A stretch of 64,000 nt of DNA from Sphingobacterium sp. (GTDB taxonomy: Bacteria > Bacteroidota > Bacteroidia > Sphingobacteriales > Sphingobacteriaceae). Below, piece after piece: positions 55,487-64,000 of this stretch. The notes below the pieces were generated by a model. It did no database searches, was not told where the DNA came from, and saw only the letters and a program-made list of their open reading frames with translations. Each line of letters starts with the position of its first letter. Positions within the stretch are counted from its first letter, which is position 1. The translations under genes were made by a program, and so were the position numbers. Where the stretch lies: positions 1-64,000 of the forward strand of contig JALAGS010000083.1 in the NCBI GenBank assembly GCA_022712315.1, given 5' to 3'.

Positions 55487-56086
55487 TTAATGAGCAGAAA
55501 ATAGAAACAGCGTCAGCAGGAGGGCTGAAAATCCATTATCCTGTAACGCGCCATTTCGGATAAATTTATTCGCCTTGACAATATGGTCACGCACAGTAGC
55601 AATAGAAATGCCCATTTCTTCTGCGATCTCCTGATAGCTTTTACCATCCAACTTCGACAGCCTAAATATCTTTTGCCGCTGTTTGGGTAATTTGCTCAAC
55701 AAATCCTCTACTAAGATCATGGCTTCTTTCGAATCCAGCACTTTATCAATGGTATTTTCGGATTCCAATTGTCCATAAGCGAGATGAATCTCCGACTCCA
55801 TCTCTAATTTCAGACGCCGCTTGAAATTAAAAGTAATATTTCGTGAGCAGGTGAACAGAAATGCGGCGAAGGATTGCTCGGGATCTATTTTCGATCTATT
55901 TTCCCAGATACGCAGAAAAACGTCCTGAAGTAAGTCTTCAGCGGTGGTTTCATCTTTCAGAAACTTAAGAATATTGGCGTAAATAATTTGGCTATAGCGA
56001 TGGTACAAAATATCAAACGCCTGCATATCCCCATGATGGAGTAAGCACAAGAGTTCTTTCTCAGGCCGATTTTGATCGATGTCCAT
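55487..56086 (-). CDS. ECF RNA polymerase sigma-70 factor
   Basis: 199 residues. Sigma2 (~20-85) has FDILYHRYSQIIYANILKFL, AEDLLQDVFLRIWENR and FAAFLFTCSRNITFNFKRR. Sigma4 (~125-180) has LPKQRQKIFRLSKLDGKSYQEIAEEMGISIATVRDHI (quoted in part). This is the subgroup found next to FecR in Bacteroidota PULs. It heads the operon and lies 152 bases from the divergent alginate-lyase-family gene, so both promoters share that gap. Confidence 0.94.
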   Translation of the reverse strand: MDIDQNRPEKELLCLLHHGDMQAFDILYHRYSQIIYANILKFLKDETTAEDLLQDVFLRIWENRSKIDPEQSFAAFLFTCSRNITFNFKRRLKLEMESEIHLAYGQLESENTIDKVLDSKEAMILVEDLLSKLPKQRQKIFRLSKLDGKSYQEIAEEMGISIATVRDHIVKANKFIRNGALQDNGFSALLLTLFLFSAH

Positions 56087-56238
56087 AATTGATTATTCTA
56101 GCCATGAAGTTAATTACTTCGCTCCAATAATTCAAATCAAATTTCTGTACGCCAGTTAACTTATGCTATTTTTTTCTTAATTTGCAGTAGCTAGCCCCCC
56201 ATAGCGAAACATCAACAAGCAAAAATCCATTTAAAACC

Positions 56239-57396
56239 ATGCAAAACTTACTATATTTTTTTTCGGTTCTCAACCGTTCAATACCCCAATTTTTAAAAAT
56301 AGGGTTCACATTGCTGATTGTCCATTTTATAGCAAATCCTTCTTTTAGTCTCGCCCAATCCCTTATGCACCCGACTTCACAGATCAACTTTGTAAAATCA
56401 CAGATCAGCAAAAAGTCCGAACCGGTATATACGGCTTATAAGCAATTGACTGCCTTGGCAGATTCAATCCTATTGACCGAACATCATGCTGTAGAGGATT
56501 TTAGTGTACCTGGATTTTATAGCGACAAAGAAGGTCAACGTGCCATGGCAAAAAAACTTCATGCAGACGCTTTCGGAGCCTATTGTACTGCGCTCGCCTA
56601 CACCTTGAGTGGTGAAAAAAAATATGCATCAAAAGCGTTATACTTTCTCAACTCTTGGGCTTCTATCAATAAAAAATATTCTCAGTTTGACGGACCTGTT
56701 GTACTTTCTTATGCGGGAGCAGGATTGATGATCGCTGCAGAATTGCTTAAAAATGATCCGCTTTGGATGAAGAAAGATCAGGATTATTTCAAAACCTGGA
56801 CCATTCAAGTCTATCAAAAAGCAACACATTTCTTACGCGAACGGGCCAATAATCTTGCAGACTGGTCAAGGTTCTCAAATTTGCTTTCAGCTAACTTTCT
56901 TGATGACCAAAAGGAACTTTCTTTTACGATAGCATTGATTAAGAATGATCTTTTTGAAAAGATGGCAGCGGATGGTCATCTTATTGAAGAAGTAAAACGG
57001 GAAGAGAAAGGTTTATGGTATACGTACTTCTCGCTGGCCCCACTGACAGCCTCCATGTGGTGCATATACAATGCAACGGGAGAAAACCTGTTTATGGTCT
57101 CAAAAGATGGAAAATCCGTTAGAAAGGCCATAGATTACTTATACTATTACAATCAATATCCCACAGAATGGCCCTGGTTTCACAATCCTGATATCGATAT
57201 GCTGAACCTGGACGCCGGTGTCTGGCCGTCCAACCTATTGGAGGCCATGAAAGATATTTATAAAACTCACCAATTTGATTCTTACCTCTCGATGTATCGC
57301 CCTATTGTCTACAGAAAAAATCATTTTGCCTGGACTTTTCCTACGTTAATGCCTGTACATTTAAATCAAACCGATAATACCGATAATATGGAATAG
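56239..57396 (+). CDS. alginate-lyase-family polysaccharide lyase (PF05426; PL5/PL38-like)
   Basis: 385 residues, exported (hydrophobic signal ending FSLAQ, ~40). The all-alpha toroid of the alginate_lyase family is recognisable: HADAFGAYCTALAYTLSGE, ALYFLNSWASINKKY, FDGPVVLSYAGAGLMIAAELL (in part), NNLADWSRFSNLLSAN, and DGHLIEEVKREEKGLWYTYFSLAPLT (in part), which resembles the DG-x-x-x-E-x-x-R-x...Y-x-x-F/Y-x-L block of the family. The PL5 NNHxYW motif is replaced by NNLADWS, so alginate need not be the substrate; PL38-like glucuronan or mixed uronates are options. Such lyases leave 4,5-unsaturated uronic ends, the substrate of the GH88 module in this locus. Only the start next to the signal peptide fits. 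Confidence 0.82.
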   Translation: MQNLLYFFSVLNRSIPQFLKIGFTLLIVHFIANPSFSLAQSLMHPTSQINFVKSQISKKSEPVYTAYKQLTALADSILLTEHHAVEDFSVPGFYSDKEGQRAMAKKLHADAFGAYCTALAYTLSGEKKYASKALYFLNSWASINKKYSQFDGPVVLSYAGAGLMIAAELLKNDPLWMKKDQDYFKTWTIQVYQKATHFLRERANNLADWSRFSNLLSANFLDDQKELSFTIALIKNDLFEKMAADGHLIEEVKREEKGLWYTYFSLAPLTASMWCIYNATGENLFMVSKDGKSVRKAIDYLYYYNQYPTEWPWFHNPDIDMLNLDAGVWPSNLLEAMKDIYKTHQFDSYLSMYRPIVYRKNHFAWTFPTLMPVHLNQTDNTDNME

Positions 57397-57407
57397 TATA
57401 CACCATA

Positions 57408-57438
57408 AAGCGATCCCCGTTTTCACGAGGGATCGCTT
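57408..57438. terminator. bidirectional terminator between lyase and GH32 genes
   Basis: AAGCGATCCC (57408-57417) pairs with GGGATCGCTT (57429-57438), with a further CGT/ACG stem inside next to one bulged A. The two flanking genes converge on it at 12 and 21 bases. T-runs are weak but the position is right for a shared terminator. Confidence 0.7.
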
Positions 57439-57458
57439 CAATCGGATAAATTTGGGCT

Positions 57459-58964
57459 CTATTTCTTAAATTCAGAAATGGCTATTTCTTGAAATTTCAA
57501 TTTTTGATCTCCTATTATCCGAATCTGGCTCATTGGTTTCTTCGGAAAAAACAAGCTTGTCATTGTTGTGAGACCGCCATCCGCAAAAAGCTCTACTGAA
57601 CTTACATCAACATACAGATTTAAAGATACTGTACTATTATCCGAAAGGCGTTCTGCAAAAGCAGTTTTAGGGAATTCTGCATTGAAAGACACCTCTCCCG
57701 ACTTCGCGCGGTCTATAAAATACTCATTCTTATCCTGCCGATAGCCAATCACCAGTTCTTCACCGACTTCATTCGATAAAATCACCTTAAACGATTGTCG
57801 TTTCAACTTATTGATGTCCAGACGGTATGCCTGGGGGATATTTTCCGCGATTGTTAATTCCTTATTTCCACCAGTACTATATTTTTTAAGCGGACGAAAT
57901 GCACTCTCGATTTCTTTAGGTGCTGTACTGCTGACATAAAGAGACTGGCCAACTTTCTCCAAAGCCAATGTTCGTGGAATCGTCGATGCGGACCGCCAAC
58001 GGTTTGTCGGCACCACATTGGCATATTGCCAGTTGCTCATCCAGCCAATCATCAGGTGCCTATCCCATAGATTACTCCAAGTTACGCCGGCATAATTATC
58101 GGGCCCCCAATCCAACCACTTTATTTTGGTATCCGCTGTACGAAACTGGTGTCCATCAAAGTCACCCACAAAATATTGCGTGACTGATCCCCCATTGGGG
58201 CCACCCGGATTTATACTCACCAACAGTACCCATTTTGTTGATCCCTTATATTGCATGGGAATAAGATCTGGACATTCCCATACACCACCATGTGCGCCAA
58301 CCTGTTTGCCAAATTCACTTTCCTTCTTCCATGTTTTCAAATCCCTTGAAGAATAAAAAGTGATACAGTCTTTCGTTGCCAAGGTCATAATCCAGCTTTT
58401 CGTCTGTTCAAACCACATCACCTTCGGATCTCTAAAATCCCATATCCCTGGATTTGGAAGTACCGGATTTCCTCTATATTTTGTCCAGCTGCCCCCATTG
58501 TCCAAACTATAAGCCAAGCTTTGATTTTGATGCAGTCCTGTTTTCCGATCTTCTTCTGCATGGTTATGGTGGGTAAAAATGGCAACCATTGCCCCTTTTC
58601 CAAAGCCAGCGGTATTGTCCTTATCGATCACTGCACTCCCCGAAAAAATGGTTCCCAAACTGTCGGGGTACAGGGCTATCTTTTGTTCGTCCCAATGAAT
58701 CAAATCTTTACTGATTGCATGTCCCCAATGCATGGGTCCCCATACGGGCTTTTCAGGATTATGCTGAAAAAAAAGATGGTAATTACCATTTAAATAGACC
58801 ATCCCATTCGGATCGTTCATCCAACCGTGCTTCGGTGTAAAATGATAAATAGGACGATATTTTTCTTCAGGGTCTTGCTTTGTAGACTGCCCAACCTGGG
58901 CAAAACTTCCACCGGCAACGCTAAGAAAGAGCATTACCGCTCCAAATTTCTTTGTTATATTCAT
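57459..58964 (-). CDS. GH32 fructan hydrolase (levanase/inulinase type)
   Basis: About 501 residues with a signal peptide ending SFAQ. Classic GH32 motifs: HFTPKHGWMNDPNG (nucleophile Asp51), WGHAISKDLIHW, FSGSAVID, WDFRDPKVMW (transition-state Asp179) and WECPDLIPM (acid/base Glu230), followed by the C-terminal beta-sandwich (VSLNLYVDVSSVELFADGG). It releases fructose from levan, inulin or sucrose-like ends, probably in the periplasm. I start at ATG 58964, six codons inside the longest frame. It is the last gene of the fructan locus, ending at the shared terminator. Confidence 0.94.
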   Translation of the reverse strand: MNITKKFGAVMLFLSVAGGSFAQVGQSTKQDPEEKYRPIYHFTPKHGWMNDPNGMVYLNGNYHLFFQHNPEKPVWGPMHWGHAISKDLIHWDEQKIALYPDSLGTIFSGSAVIDKDNTAGFGKGAMVAIFTHHNHAEEDRKTGLHQNQSLAYSLDNGGSWTKYRGNPVLPNPGIWDFRDPKVMWFEQTKSWIMTLATKDCITFYSSRDLKTWKKESEFGKQVGAHGGVWECPDLIPMQYKGSTKWVLLVSINPGGPNGGSVTQYFVGDFDGHQFRTADTKIKWLDWGPDNYAGVTWSNLWDRHLMIGWMSNWQYANVVPTNRWRSASTIPRTLALEKVGQSLYVSSTAPKEIESAFRPLKKYSTGGNKELTIAENIPQAYRLDINKLKRQSFKVILSNEVGEELVIGYRQDKNEYFIDRAKSGEVSFNAEFPKTAFAERLSDNSTVSLNLYVDVSSVELFADGGLTTMTSLFFPKKPMSQIRIIGDQKLKFQEIAISEFKK

Positions 58965-59034
58965 CTTTTGATTTATTAACAATTATAATTTAGTTTATTT
59001 CTGTGTTCATGTGACAGGCATCCTATAAATTAAC

Positions 59035-60636
59035 TCAGGATTTTTCAATTTTCAGTAAATTCACTTTGACTGTGCCTTGATCCGCGAAAATAGTCCAAGG
59101 GTTTTGATCCATTTTATAGATCCGGTTGGTAAAAGCAACGCGATCATTCACATATACGATACCAATCGATTTTTCAATAATAATTTTCACGTTAAAAATC
59201 CGGTTGGTCGGTACTGTAAGTGGCGTAAAATTAAGCTCTGTTTTACTTCCTCCGCCATCGCGTGCCTCCTTGTTCATAAACAGTGCCGGCATATTCCAAC
59301 GATTGGATGAAGTCAGATCAAAAGCAATGCTATACACTTCGGTCGGATCATCACATGCGCCAAATGAAAAACCAAATTGACTGGATTGGGAAGCATCAAT
59401 GGTCATTGTCATTTTAACGGATGAAGTGTTCCGGTTAAATTGTGCATAACTTCTTTCACCCGATTGTGCTGTCAAACTATAGGTTTTATTCGATTCAGAA
59501 ACTTGACCAACATTGCTCAGTTTTTCAAAGGCGACTTCCTTATTGAATTTACTGTTTAGGGCTTCCGGAATTTTAGGGTATAAACGTCCTGAAGCTCCCT
59601 GAACCAACTGGTGTGAAATTAAATTTCCAGCCCAGGGCAGTTCGTTATTATTATTTACGGTTTGCCCAGTTGAACACCATCCCGAAAGATAACGCGTCGT
59701 ACCGTCGCTAGCCGTTTTGCCCGCATAGAGATAGCGTCCGTCAAAGGTTTCATGATGTCCTTCGTTATCCCGACAGATCGTCCAGGGGCCATCCGGAGAA
59801 TCCGCAACGCGATAAAATGTCTTGCGATGTTCATCCCGGTTGATCCGCGAAAACAAGAGATACCATTTATTTCCCATCTTAAATAGATCTGGGCATTCCA
59901 ATAGTTCAGCATCTGTTTCGATACCATATTTTTCCACTGTCCCTGTAGTCGCAACGAGCGGTTCAATCTCAAACCAACTGCTTAAATCGGTTGACTGATA
60001 ACGTGCAAGGATTCCTTTTCCGTCTTTTCGCGTCGTGACTAGCATCACGTAGGTATTGCGGCCTTCATCCCAATAAACCTGTGGATCCCGAAAATTATTC
60101 CGATCATAGCCCGCTGCAGCCTGCAGTGCCATAGCTGGTTGCTTAGTCCAATTCATTAAATCAGTGGACGTCGCCAACATGATCTTTTCTGCTGGAGTAA
60201 AAACACTGTTATGACCTGTATAGAAACAGTAATACAATGTTCCTTTTTTGATAAAACTTCCTGTTCCGATCCATTCATCCTGACTCCCCACAGCGCCCGA
60301 CGACAATACTTCGGTATAGCCCTCAAATGTTCCAAAATCACTTGTTCGCGTGCTATAAATCGGGTGCCTGTTGGCATTTTCATAGAGATAAAATAAGTAG
60401 AACTTTTTATCGCTGGCATTGTAGTAAGGCATGGGATCACCTACGAAACCCTGCGGGGGCCTATAGAACCTTTGATAGGGGCCAGCCTCCTGCCCCGAAA
60501 TACAAGCCGTAGAACTGTCCACAGGCTGTATTGCTATGGGCTTATCTCCCCCTGTCGAACTCTCGTCGCTATTCTTGCAACTTGTCAACAAGCTGAGCAA
60601 GAATACTGTCGGAAGCAAATACATTTTTGGTCTCAT
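59035..60636 (-). CDS. divergent GH32-like lipoprotein
   Basis: 533 residues; lipoprotein signal with Cys20 (LLTSCKNSDE), so membrane- and possibly surface-anchored. A five-blade propeller of clan GH-J is indicated by FVGDPMPYYN (Asp67 at the nucleophile position), WIGTGSFI, NFRDPQVYWD (Asp184), LLECPDLFKM (Glu247) and RYLSGWCS. The canonical WMNDPNG is replaced by FVGDPMP, a form I associate with a distinct Bacteroidota GH32 subgroup. C-terminal beta-sandwich ~375-530. It may be the surface endo-fructanase or an oligosaccharide-specific enzyme of the locus. It lies between the binding lipoprotein and the classical GH32 gene. Confidence 0.88.
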   Translation of the reverse strand: MRPKMYLLPTVFLLSLLTSCKNSDESSTGGDKPIAIQPVDSSTACISGQEAGPYQRFYRPPQGFVGDPMPYYNASDKKFYLFYLYENANRHPIYSTRTSDFGTFEGYTEVLSSGAVGSQDEWIGTGSFIKKGTLYYCFYTGHNSVFTPAEKIMLATSTDLMNWTKQPAMALQAAAGYDRNNFRDPQVYWDEGRNTYVMLVTTRKDGKGILARYQSTDLSSWFEIEPLVATTGTVEKYGIETDAELLECPDLFKMGNKWYLLFSRINRDEHRKTFYRVADSPDGPWTICRDNEGHHETFDGRYLYAGKTASDGTTRYLSGWCSTGQTVNNNNELPWAGNLISHQLVQGASGRLYPKIPEALNSKFNKEVAFEKLSNVGQVSESNKTYSLTAQSGERSYAQFNRNTSSVKMTMTIDASQSSQFGFSFGACDDPTEVYSIAFDLTSSNRWNMPALFMNKEARDGGGSKTELNFTPLTVPTNRIFNVKIIIEKSIGIVYVNDRVAFTNRIYKMDQNPWTIFADQGTVKVNLLKIEKS

Positions 60637-60712
60637 GATTTAAATATTTCTATTAATCCCTTATTATCTATCATAGCTTATTTTTATAATAGCCTGTTTT
60701 ACTTGTATTCGA

Positions 60713-61825
60713 TTATTCTTTAGGTAATGCTTTCAATTCGTCCCAGTACATCCGTTGGGTTGGAAATACCACGGGCTGTCCATTAGGATGTTCATGCGGC
60801 ATCACAAGTATATTGTTAATGATAGCTTTTCTTCCGGCAGGAATCTGAAAAACCAATTCTTGCCACTCACCGACATGATCTTTCGAATAATTGGCACGCA
60901 ACCAATCCTTATTCTGTTCACCATCCGATTGAATTTCCAATTGCACATCACCAGCAACATCTTTCAATACCATCATCGAGAAACGCCCGTAATCTGCCGG
61001 ATTGATAGTTACTTTATTTGCATTCCAAAGTGCTCCACCGTGCCAGCCTTCACCAGTTTTATTATCTCGCACAAAAGACGCACAGAAAGGTGTTGCATTA
61101 ATTCCAGTGGTTTTCGGATTGGGATAAGGCGAATCTACCGAACTCACCCCTAGCCCGTCGAAATGCGGAACGCTGGTTTCACCATTATAAATCATAAGGA
61201 GTTGTTTAGGTTCTGTACCCAATAGGGCAGTTACGGTGTATTGGAAAACTTGCCCCATATAAGCAAGGCTGTATTTTATTGGGGAACTTAAATCCACGGG
61301 CCCACTCTGATTGGGCGTTATGCTCGCTCCGGCTGTAAATTCTATCGCAGGTGATAGGTTCTTCAGGTCTGTCCCCAGGGGTAGGTAAATTTTAATGCTT
61401 TTATTTTTCTGATCAATGATCCCTGCTTTTTCTCCGATGCGGAATGCTGTTATTTCCGCTTTGATTTCTTTGACGGTTACTTGGTAGGTATTAAATAGAT
61501 TACCATTAAACACGCGGTAAGTAATCGGTGTTGTACCAGAAAATGAAAAATTCTGGGCGATGCCTGAAGCTGGAGAAACCTTGGCATTGCTGGGCAATTC
61601 AATTGTCGGAGCCACCGCCGAAAGATCTGTACCTTCAGGAACCATAACAAGAATGGTACCTTTTGCCTGATCTACTTTCCCAACGGTATTGCCGACCTTG
61701 AAAGAAAGTATATCTACATCTGCGCTTAAATTGAATGTACTATCGGCATCATGCTTGCAGGCAGCGAGAAGCCCAATAAGCAGGATAGTAATCCCTACTT
61801 TTATATAATTGTTTAATGTGTTCAT
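60713..61825 (-). CDS. surface glycan-binding lipoprotein (DUF5018-like repeats)
   Basis: 370 residues; lipoprotein signal with Cys23 (GLLAACKHDA). Two tandem beta domains (~35-120 and ~123-205) share the pattern ILSFKVGNTVGKVDQAKGTI / ITAFRIGEKAGIIDQKNKSI followed by GTDLSAVAPTIE / GTDLKNLSPAIE and an F-TYxVT end, as in DUF5018-type repeats. The C-terminal half (~210-370) is a beta-sandwich with exposed tryptophans (GEGWHGGALWNAN, DWLRANYSKDHVGEW) that may bind fructan. No catalytic motif. Its place after SusD and before GH32 is that of the surface binder in known Bacteroides levan loci. Confidence 0.75.
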   Translation of the reverse strand: MNTLNNYIKVGITILLIGLLAACKHDADSTFNLSADVDILSFKVGNTVGKVDQAKGTILVMVPEGTDLSAVAPTIELPSNAKVSPASGIAQNFSFSGTTPITYRVFNGNLFNTYQVTVKEIKAEITAFRIGEKAGIIDQKNKSIKIYLPLGTDLKNLSPAIEFTAGASITPNQSGPVDLSSPIKYSLAYMGQVFQYTVTALLGTEPKQLLMIYNGETSVPHFDGLGVSSVDSPYPNPKTTGINATPFCASFVRDNKTGEGWHGGALWNANKVTINPADYGRFSMMVLKDVAGDVQLEIQSDGEQNKDWLRANYSKDHVGEWQELVFQIPAGRKAIINNILVMPHEHPNGQPVVFPTQRMYWDELKALPKE

Positions 61826-61868
61826 TGGAATAATTGGTTATGAGGGTCGTTCAACAATAAATGCCTGT

Positions 61869-63551
61869 TTAATAGCCTGGATTTTGTTTATACAGATATT
61901 TACTCAATCTGATCTGTGCTTCGGGGATCGGCAGATATTCGTTCCTATCTGCGGTAAAATGTGCCGAAGAATAATAAGATCGACGTGACTTTTCTGCATC
62001 ATAATAGGCATTCATGGTTTGATCTGCAATTCCCCAGCGTACCAGATCAAAGAACCTTCCGTTTTCCATCGCTAGCTCCAGGCGTCTTTCCCAACGTAAG
62101 GCCTTTCGGGCATTTTCTTCGTTCCATACAATATTATCCCCATTTTTGTACGTTTCGATCAGCATTTTATCGCTGGCATAGCCCGTCAGTGAGGTACTAT
62201 TTTTTGCCCGCGTACGTACTAGGTTTATTAAGGGCAGGGCCTCTGCCGAACGATGCAGCTCAATCAGCGCTTCTGCACGCATCAACATGACATCAGCAAA
62301 ACGCAAAACAATTCGATTTTTTGTATTTGCATAGAAAGGAACCATAGGTACAAAACAATCACAATCTGGATCCACATTTTCTTTCAGCGAAGCATACACC
62401 GAATATTCCGCAGGATTACGATTCCAGCTTTCTTCATAGGTCCGTTTGCTGCTATATTTATAGGGTAGCCCCGGAATGGCAACCGTATGAAATAATCTTG
62501 GATCGTATTTTTCTGATGCATTGAAGTTATTCAATGCATTGTAATTATCCAGCGGAAGACCCTTACCTGTTGTTCGAAATGCATTGACAAGGCTCTGACT
62601 CGGTTTATTAAAATCACAGCAGCCTACCCCCATGGGTACGGAGAGGACGTCCGAAAAGTTTACACGTCCGAATTTTGTTCCGTCATCTTTTGAAAATTGT
62701 ACGGAAAACAAGGCTTCTGTCCCATTTTCATATTTTCCGGGTAAGAAATTAAATGCAAAATCGGTTTCTAGCGTATGGTTTGATGAAAGCACAATATCCG
62801 TATTTTGCAGCACTTTTTCCAAATCAGCAGCATCAATAGCTGTCACCATATTTCGCTCGGCATTGTCCTGACGATATCCTTTATAAAGATAGGTTTTTGC
62901 GAGGTACGCCGCAGCAGCAATACGATTGGCCCTACCGATCTCTGGTTGTACGGCAGGAAGATGATCTACCGCATACTGAAAATCATCCGCTATCTTTTGC
63001 CATAGCGCATCATTGCTCAAGGCTCTATTCGATATGGTCTCATAACTATCTACGGATACGTTTTCATCGATGTAAGGTACATATTTGAAAAGGACCTTGA
63101 GCATAAAGTAAAAATGCCCGCGCAGAAAACGCGCCTCCCCAAGTTTTTCCTCCTTACCGTCAAAGCTGTCCATTTCCTGTATAGTTTTGATCGTCGTATT
63201 GGCGCGCGAAATTGCTACATACAGCTGAAACCATAATTTATCAAGCTCAGCAAAATTGGTTGTAATATTGTTCGAAACCTCGAGAAAATGAAAGGTCTGT
63301 ATATCTTGTGGTCCCGATCCACCCTTGTAAGCATCATCTGACCGAACAGTACCATAAGGCCATAAGCTAAATGGCACATCATAATGATCGTTGCCGAGAG
63401 CAGCATAAGTGGCCGTCAATAATCGTTCAGGTTCCTTGACCTGATCAGAACTCAGTACGCCATTGGGCGTCTGATCCAAAAATTTGGTACATCCCGGCAA
63501 TAATCCTGCAAGGACCATAAGTATAGCTATTTTATTGGTTATTTTTTTCAT
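61869..63551 (-). CDS. SusD/RagB family lipoprotein of the fructan locus
   Basis: 560 residues; lipoprotein signal with Cys21 (GLLPGCTKFLD). SusD features: PERLLTATYAALGNDHY, EARFLRGHFYFMLKVLFKYVPYI (in part), RIAAAAYLAKTYLYKGYR, LRFADVMLMRAEALIEL, LVRTRAKN and ERRLELAMENGRFFDLVRWG, ending LSKYLYKQNPGY. It should bind fructo-oligosaccharide on the surface with the SusC encoded 45 bases upstream. Fructan specificity rests on the two GH32 neighbours. Confidence 0.94.
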   Translation of the reverse strand: MKKITNKIAILMVLAGLLPGCTKFLDQTPNGVLSSDQVKEPERLLTATYAALGNDHYDVPFSLWPYGTVRSDDAYKGGSGPQDIQTFHFLEVSNNITTNFAELDKLWFQLYVAISRANTTIKTIQEMDSFDGKEEKLGEARFLRGHFYFMLKVLFKYVPYIDENVSVDSYETISNRALSNDALWQKIADDFQYAVDHLPAVQPEIGRANRIAAAAYLAKTYLYKGYRQDNAERNMVTAIDAADLEKVLQNTDIVLSSNHTLETDFAFNFLPGKYENGTEALFSVQFSKDDGTKFGRVNFSDVLSVPMGVGCCDFNKPSQSLVNAFRTTGKGLPLDNYNALNNFNASEKYDPRLFHTVAIPGLPYKYSSKRTYEESWNRNPAEYSVYASLKENVDPDCDCFVPMVPFYANTKNRIVLRFADVMLMRAEALIELHRSAEALPLINLVRTRAKNSTSLTGYASDKMLIETYKNGDNIVWNEENARKALRWERRLELAMENGRFFDLVRWGIADQTMNAYYDAEKSRRSYYSSAHFTADRNEYLPIPEAQIRLSKYLYKQNPGY

Positions 63552-63596
63552 CAGTTTAAATTGTTTATAAGTGTTTTAACCCTAATTCTCCCCTTT

Positions 63597-64000
63597 TTAA
63601 AATCCGATATTTACTCCAGCTGTCCATGTTGTCGGAATAGGATACCCCCACCCCACATTCTCAGGATCTACCCCTGTAAAATTCTTTGATTTAACGGTAA
63701 ATAGGTTCTGACCAGTCACATAAACCCTTAACCTGTTCATACGCAGACGGGCGGCGGTTGCTGTGGGTAAGGTATAGCCCAAAGACAGATTCCGGAGTTT
63801 CATATAAGATCCATTCTCGATAAAATAATTTGACAGGCGGCCCTCGTCATTGTTGTTTGTCGTTTGTAAGGCGGGAATCGTTGACGTTGGATTTTGTGGT
63901 GTCCAAGCATTGAGGAGACGTACGCCTTTATTGGAATTGACGTCATCCACACTCCAGAAGTCCGTTTGTTTTTTCAGCCAGTTTTCGACATCTATCCCCT
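63597..64000 (-). CDS. SusC/RagA TonB-dependent transporter, C-terminal part (cut by window end)
   Basis: The last ~134 codons of a SusC protein; the reading frame is open to the window edge, so the start lies beyond 64000. Visible: KKQTDFWSVDDVNSNKG, the WTPQNPTSTIPAL segment, YFIENGSYMKLRNLSLGYTLP, the LRVYVTGQNLFTV strand, FTGVDPE and the terminal strand TWTAGVNIGF with final Phe. These are typical of the end of a SusC barrel. It should be the fructan importer of this locus. A GTG at 63950 is internal and not the start. Confidence 0.93.
   Translation of the reverse strand, partial: GIDVENWLKKQTDFWSVDDVNSNKGVRLLNAWTPQNPTSTIPALQTTNNNDEGRLSNYFIENGSYMKLRNLSLGYTLPTATAARLRMNRLRVYVTGQNLFTVKSKNFTGVDPENVGWGYPIPTTWTAGVNIGF

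Overview
The window comes from a Bacteroidota chromosome, most likely the family Sphingobacteriaceae (a Sphingobacterium- or Pedobacter-like organism). The evidence is several SusC/SusD pairs, a hybrid two-component regulator, two ECF-sigma/FecR pairs, short lipoprotein signals ending in Ser/Gly/Ala-Cys, A-rich leaders in place of strong Shine-Dalgarno sites, and moderate-to-low GC. Nearly all the DNA is a run of five glycan-utilisation loci (PULs), almost all on the minus strand. The genus is inference; no rRNA is present.

Layout in + coordinates. (A) 1-1060: an outer-membrane beta-barrel gene with a strong terminator, then tRNA-Pro(GGG). (B) 1107-15419, read right to left: ECF sigma, FecR, SusC, SusD, an arylsulfotransferase-like propeller, a DUF6067-type putative glycosidase and a DUF5107/TPR protein. 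It contains no classical, well-characterised glycoside hydrolase, so its substrate is unknown. (C) 15420-16079: a noncoding stretch with five 11-bp tandem repeats and the terminator of the next locus. (D) 16080-25304: an enzyme-less SusC/SusD pair divergent from a 1317-residue hybrid two-component sensor/regulator.

(E) 25527-41350: a complete maltodextrin/starch locus. A LacI-type regulator sits upstream of an eight-gene operon: surface GH13 lipoprotein, SusC, SusD, SusE-like binder, periplasmic GH13, beta-phosphoglucomutase, GH65 phosphorylase and MFS sugar transporter. Polymer would be cut at the surface, imported by SusCD, trimmed in the periplasm, carried in by the MFS protein, phosphorolysed by GH65 and fed to glycolysis through glucose-6-phosphate. 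Two near-identical palindromes upstream of the first gene are the probable operators.

(F) 41620-57396: a second sigma/FecR locus. It holds a SusC with an STN signalling domain, SusD, a GH88-GH29 fusion, an SGNH hydrolase, a stand-alone GH29 fucosidase, a Tat-type Gfo/Idh/MocA oxidoreductase, and a divergent alginate-lyase-family gene. Lyase, unsaturated-uronyl hydrolase and two fucosidase modules together suggest an acidic, fucosylated polysaccharide. (G) 57459-64000: a fructan (levan/inulin-type) locus with two GH32 enzymes, a surface binding lipoprotein, SusD and the C-terminal part of a SusC cut off by the window end.

The most unusual items are the GH88-GH29 fusion and its locus, the arylsulfotransferase/DUF6067/DUF5107 locus, a SusC lacking the STN domain although directly coupled to a sigma/FecR pair, and the 11-bp repeat array. 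No CRISPR array, insertion sequence, transposase, integrase or phage gene was seen.
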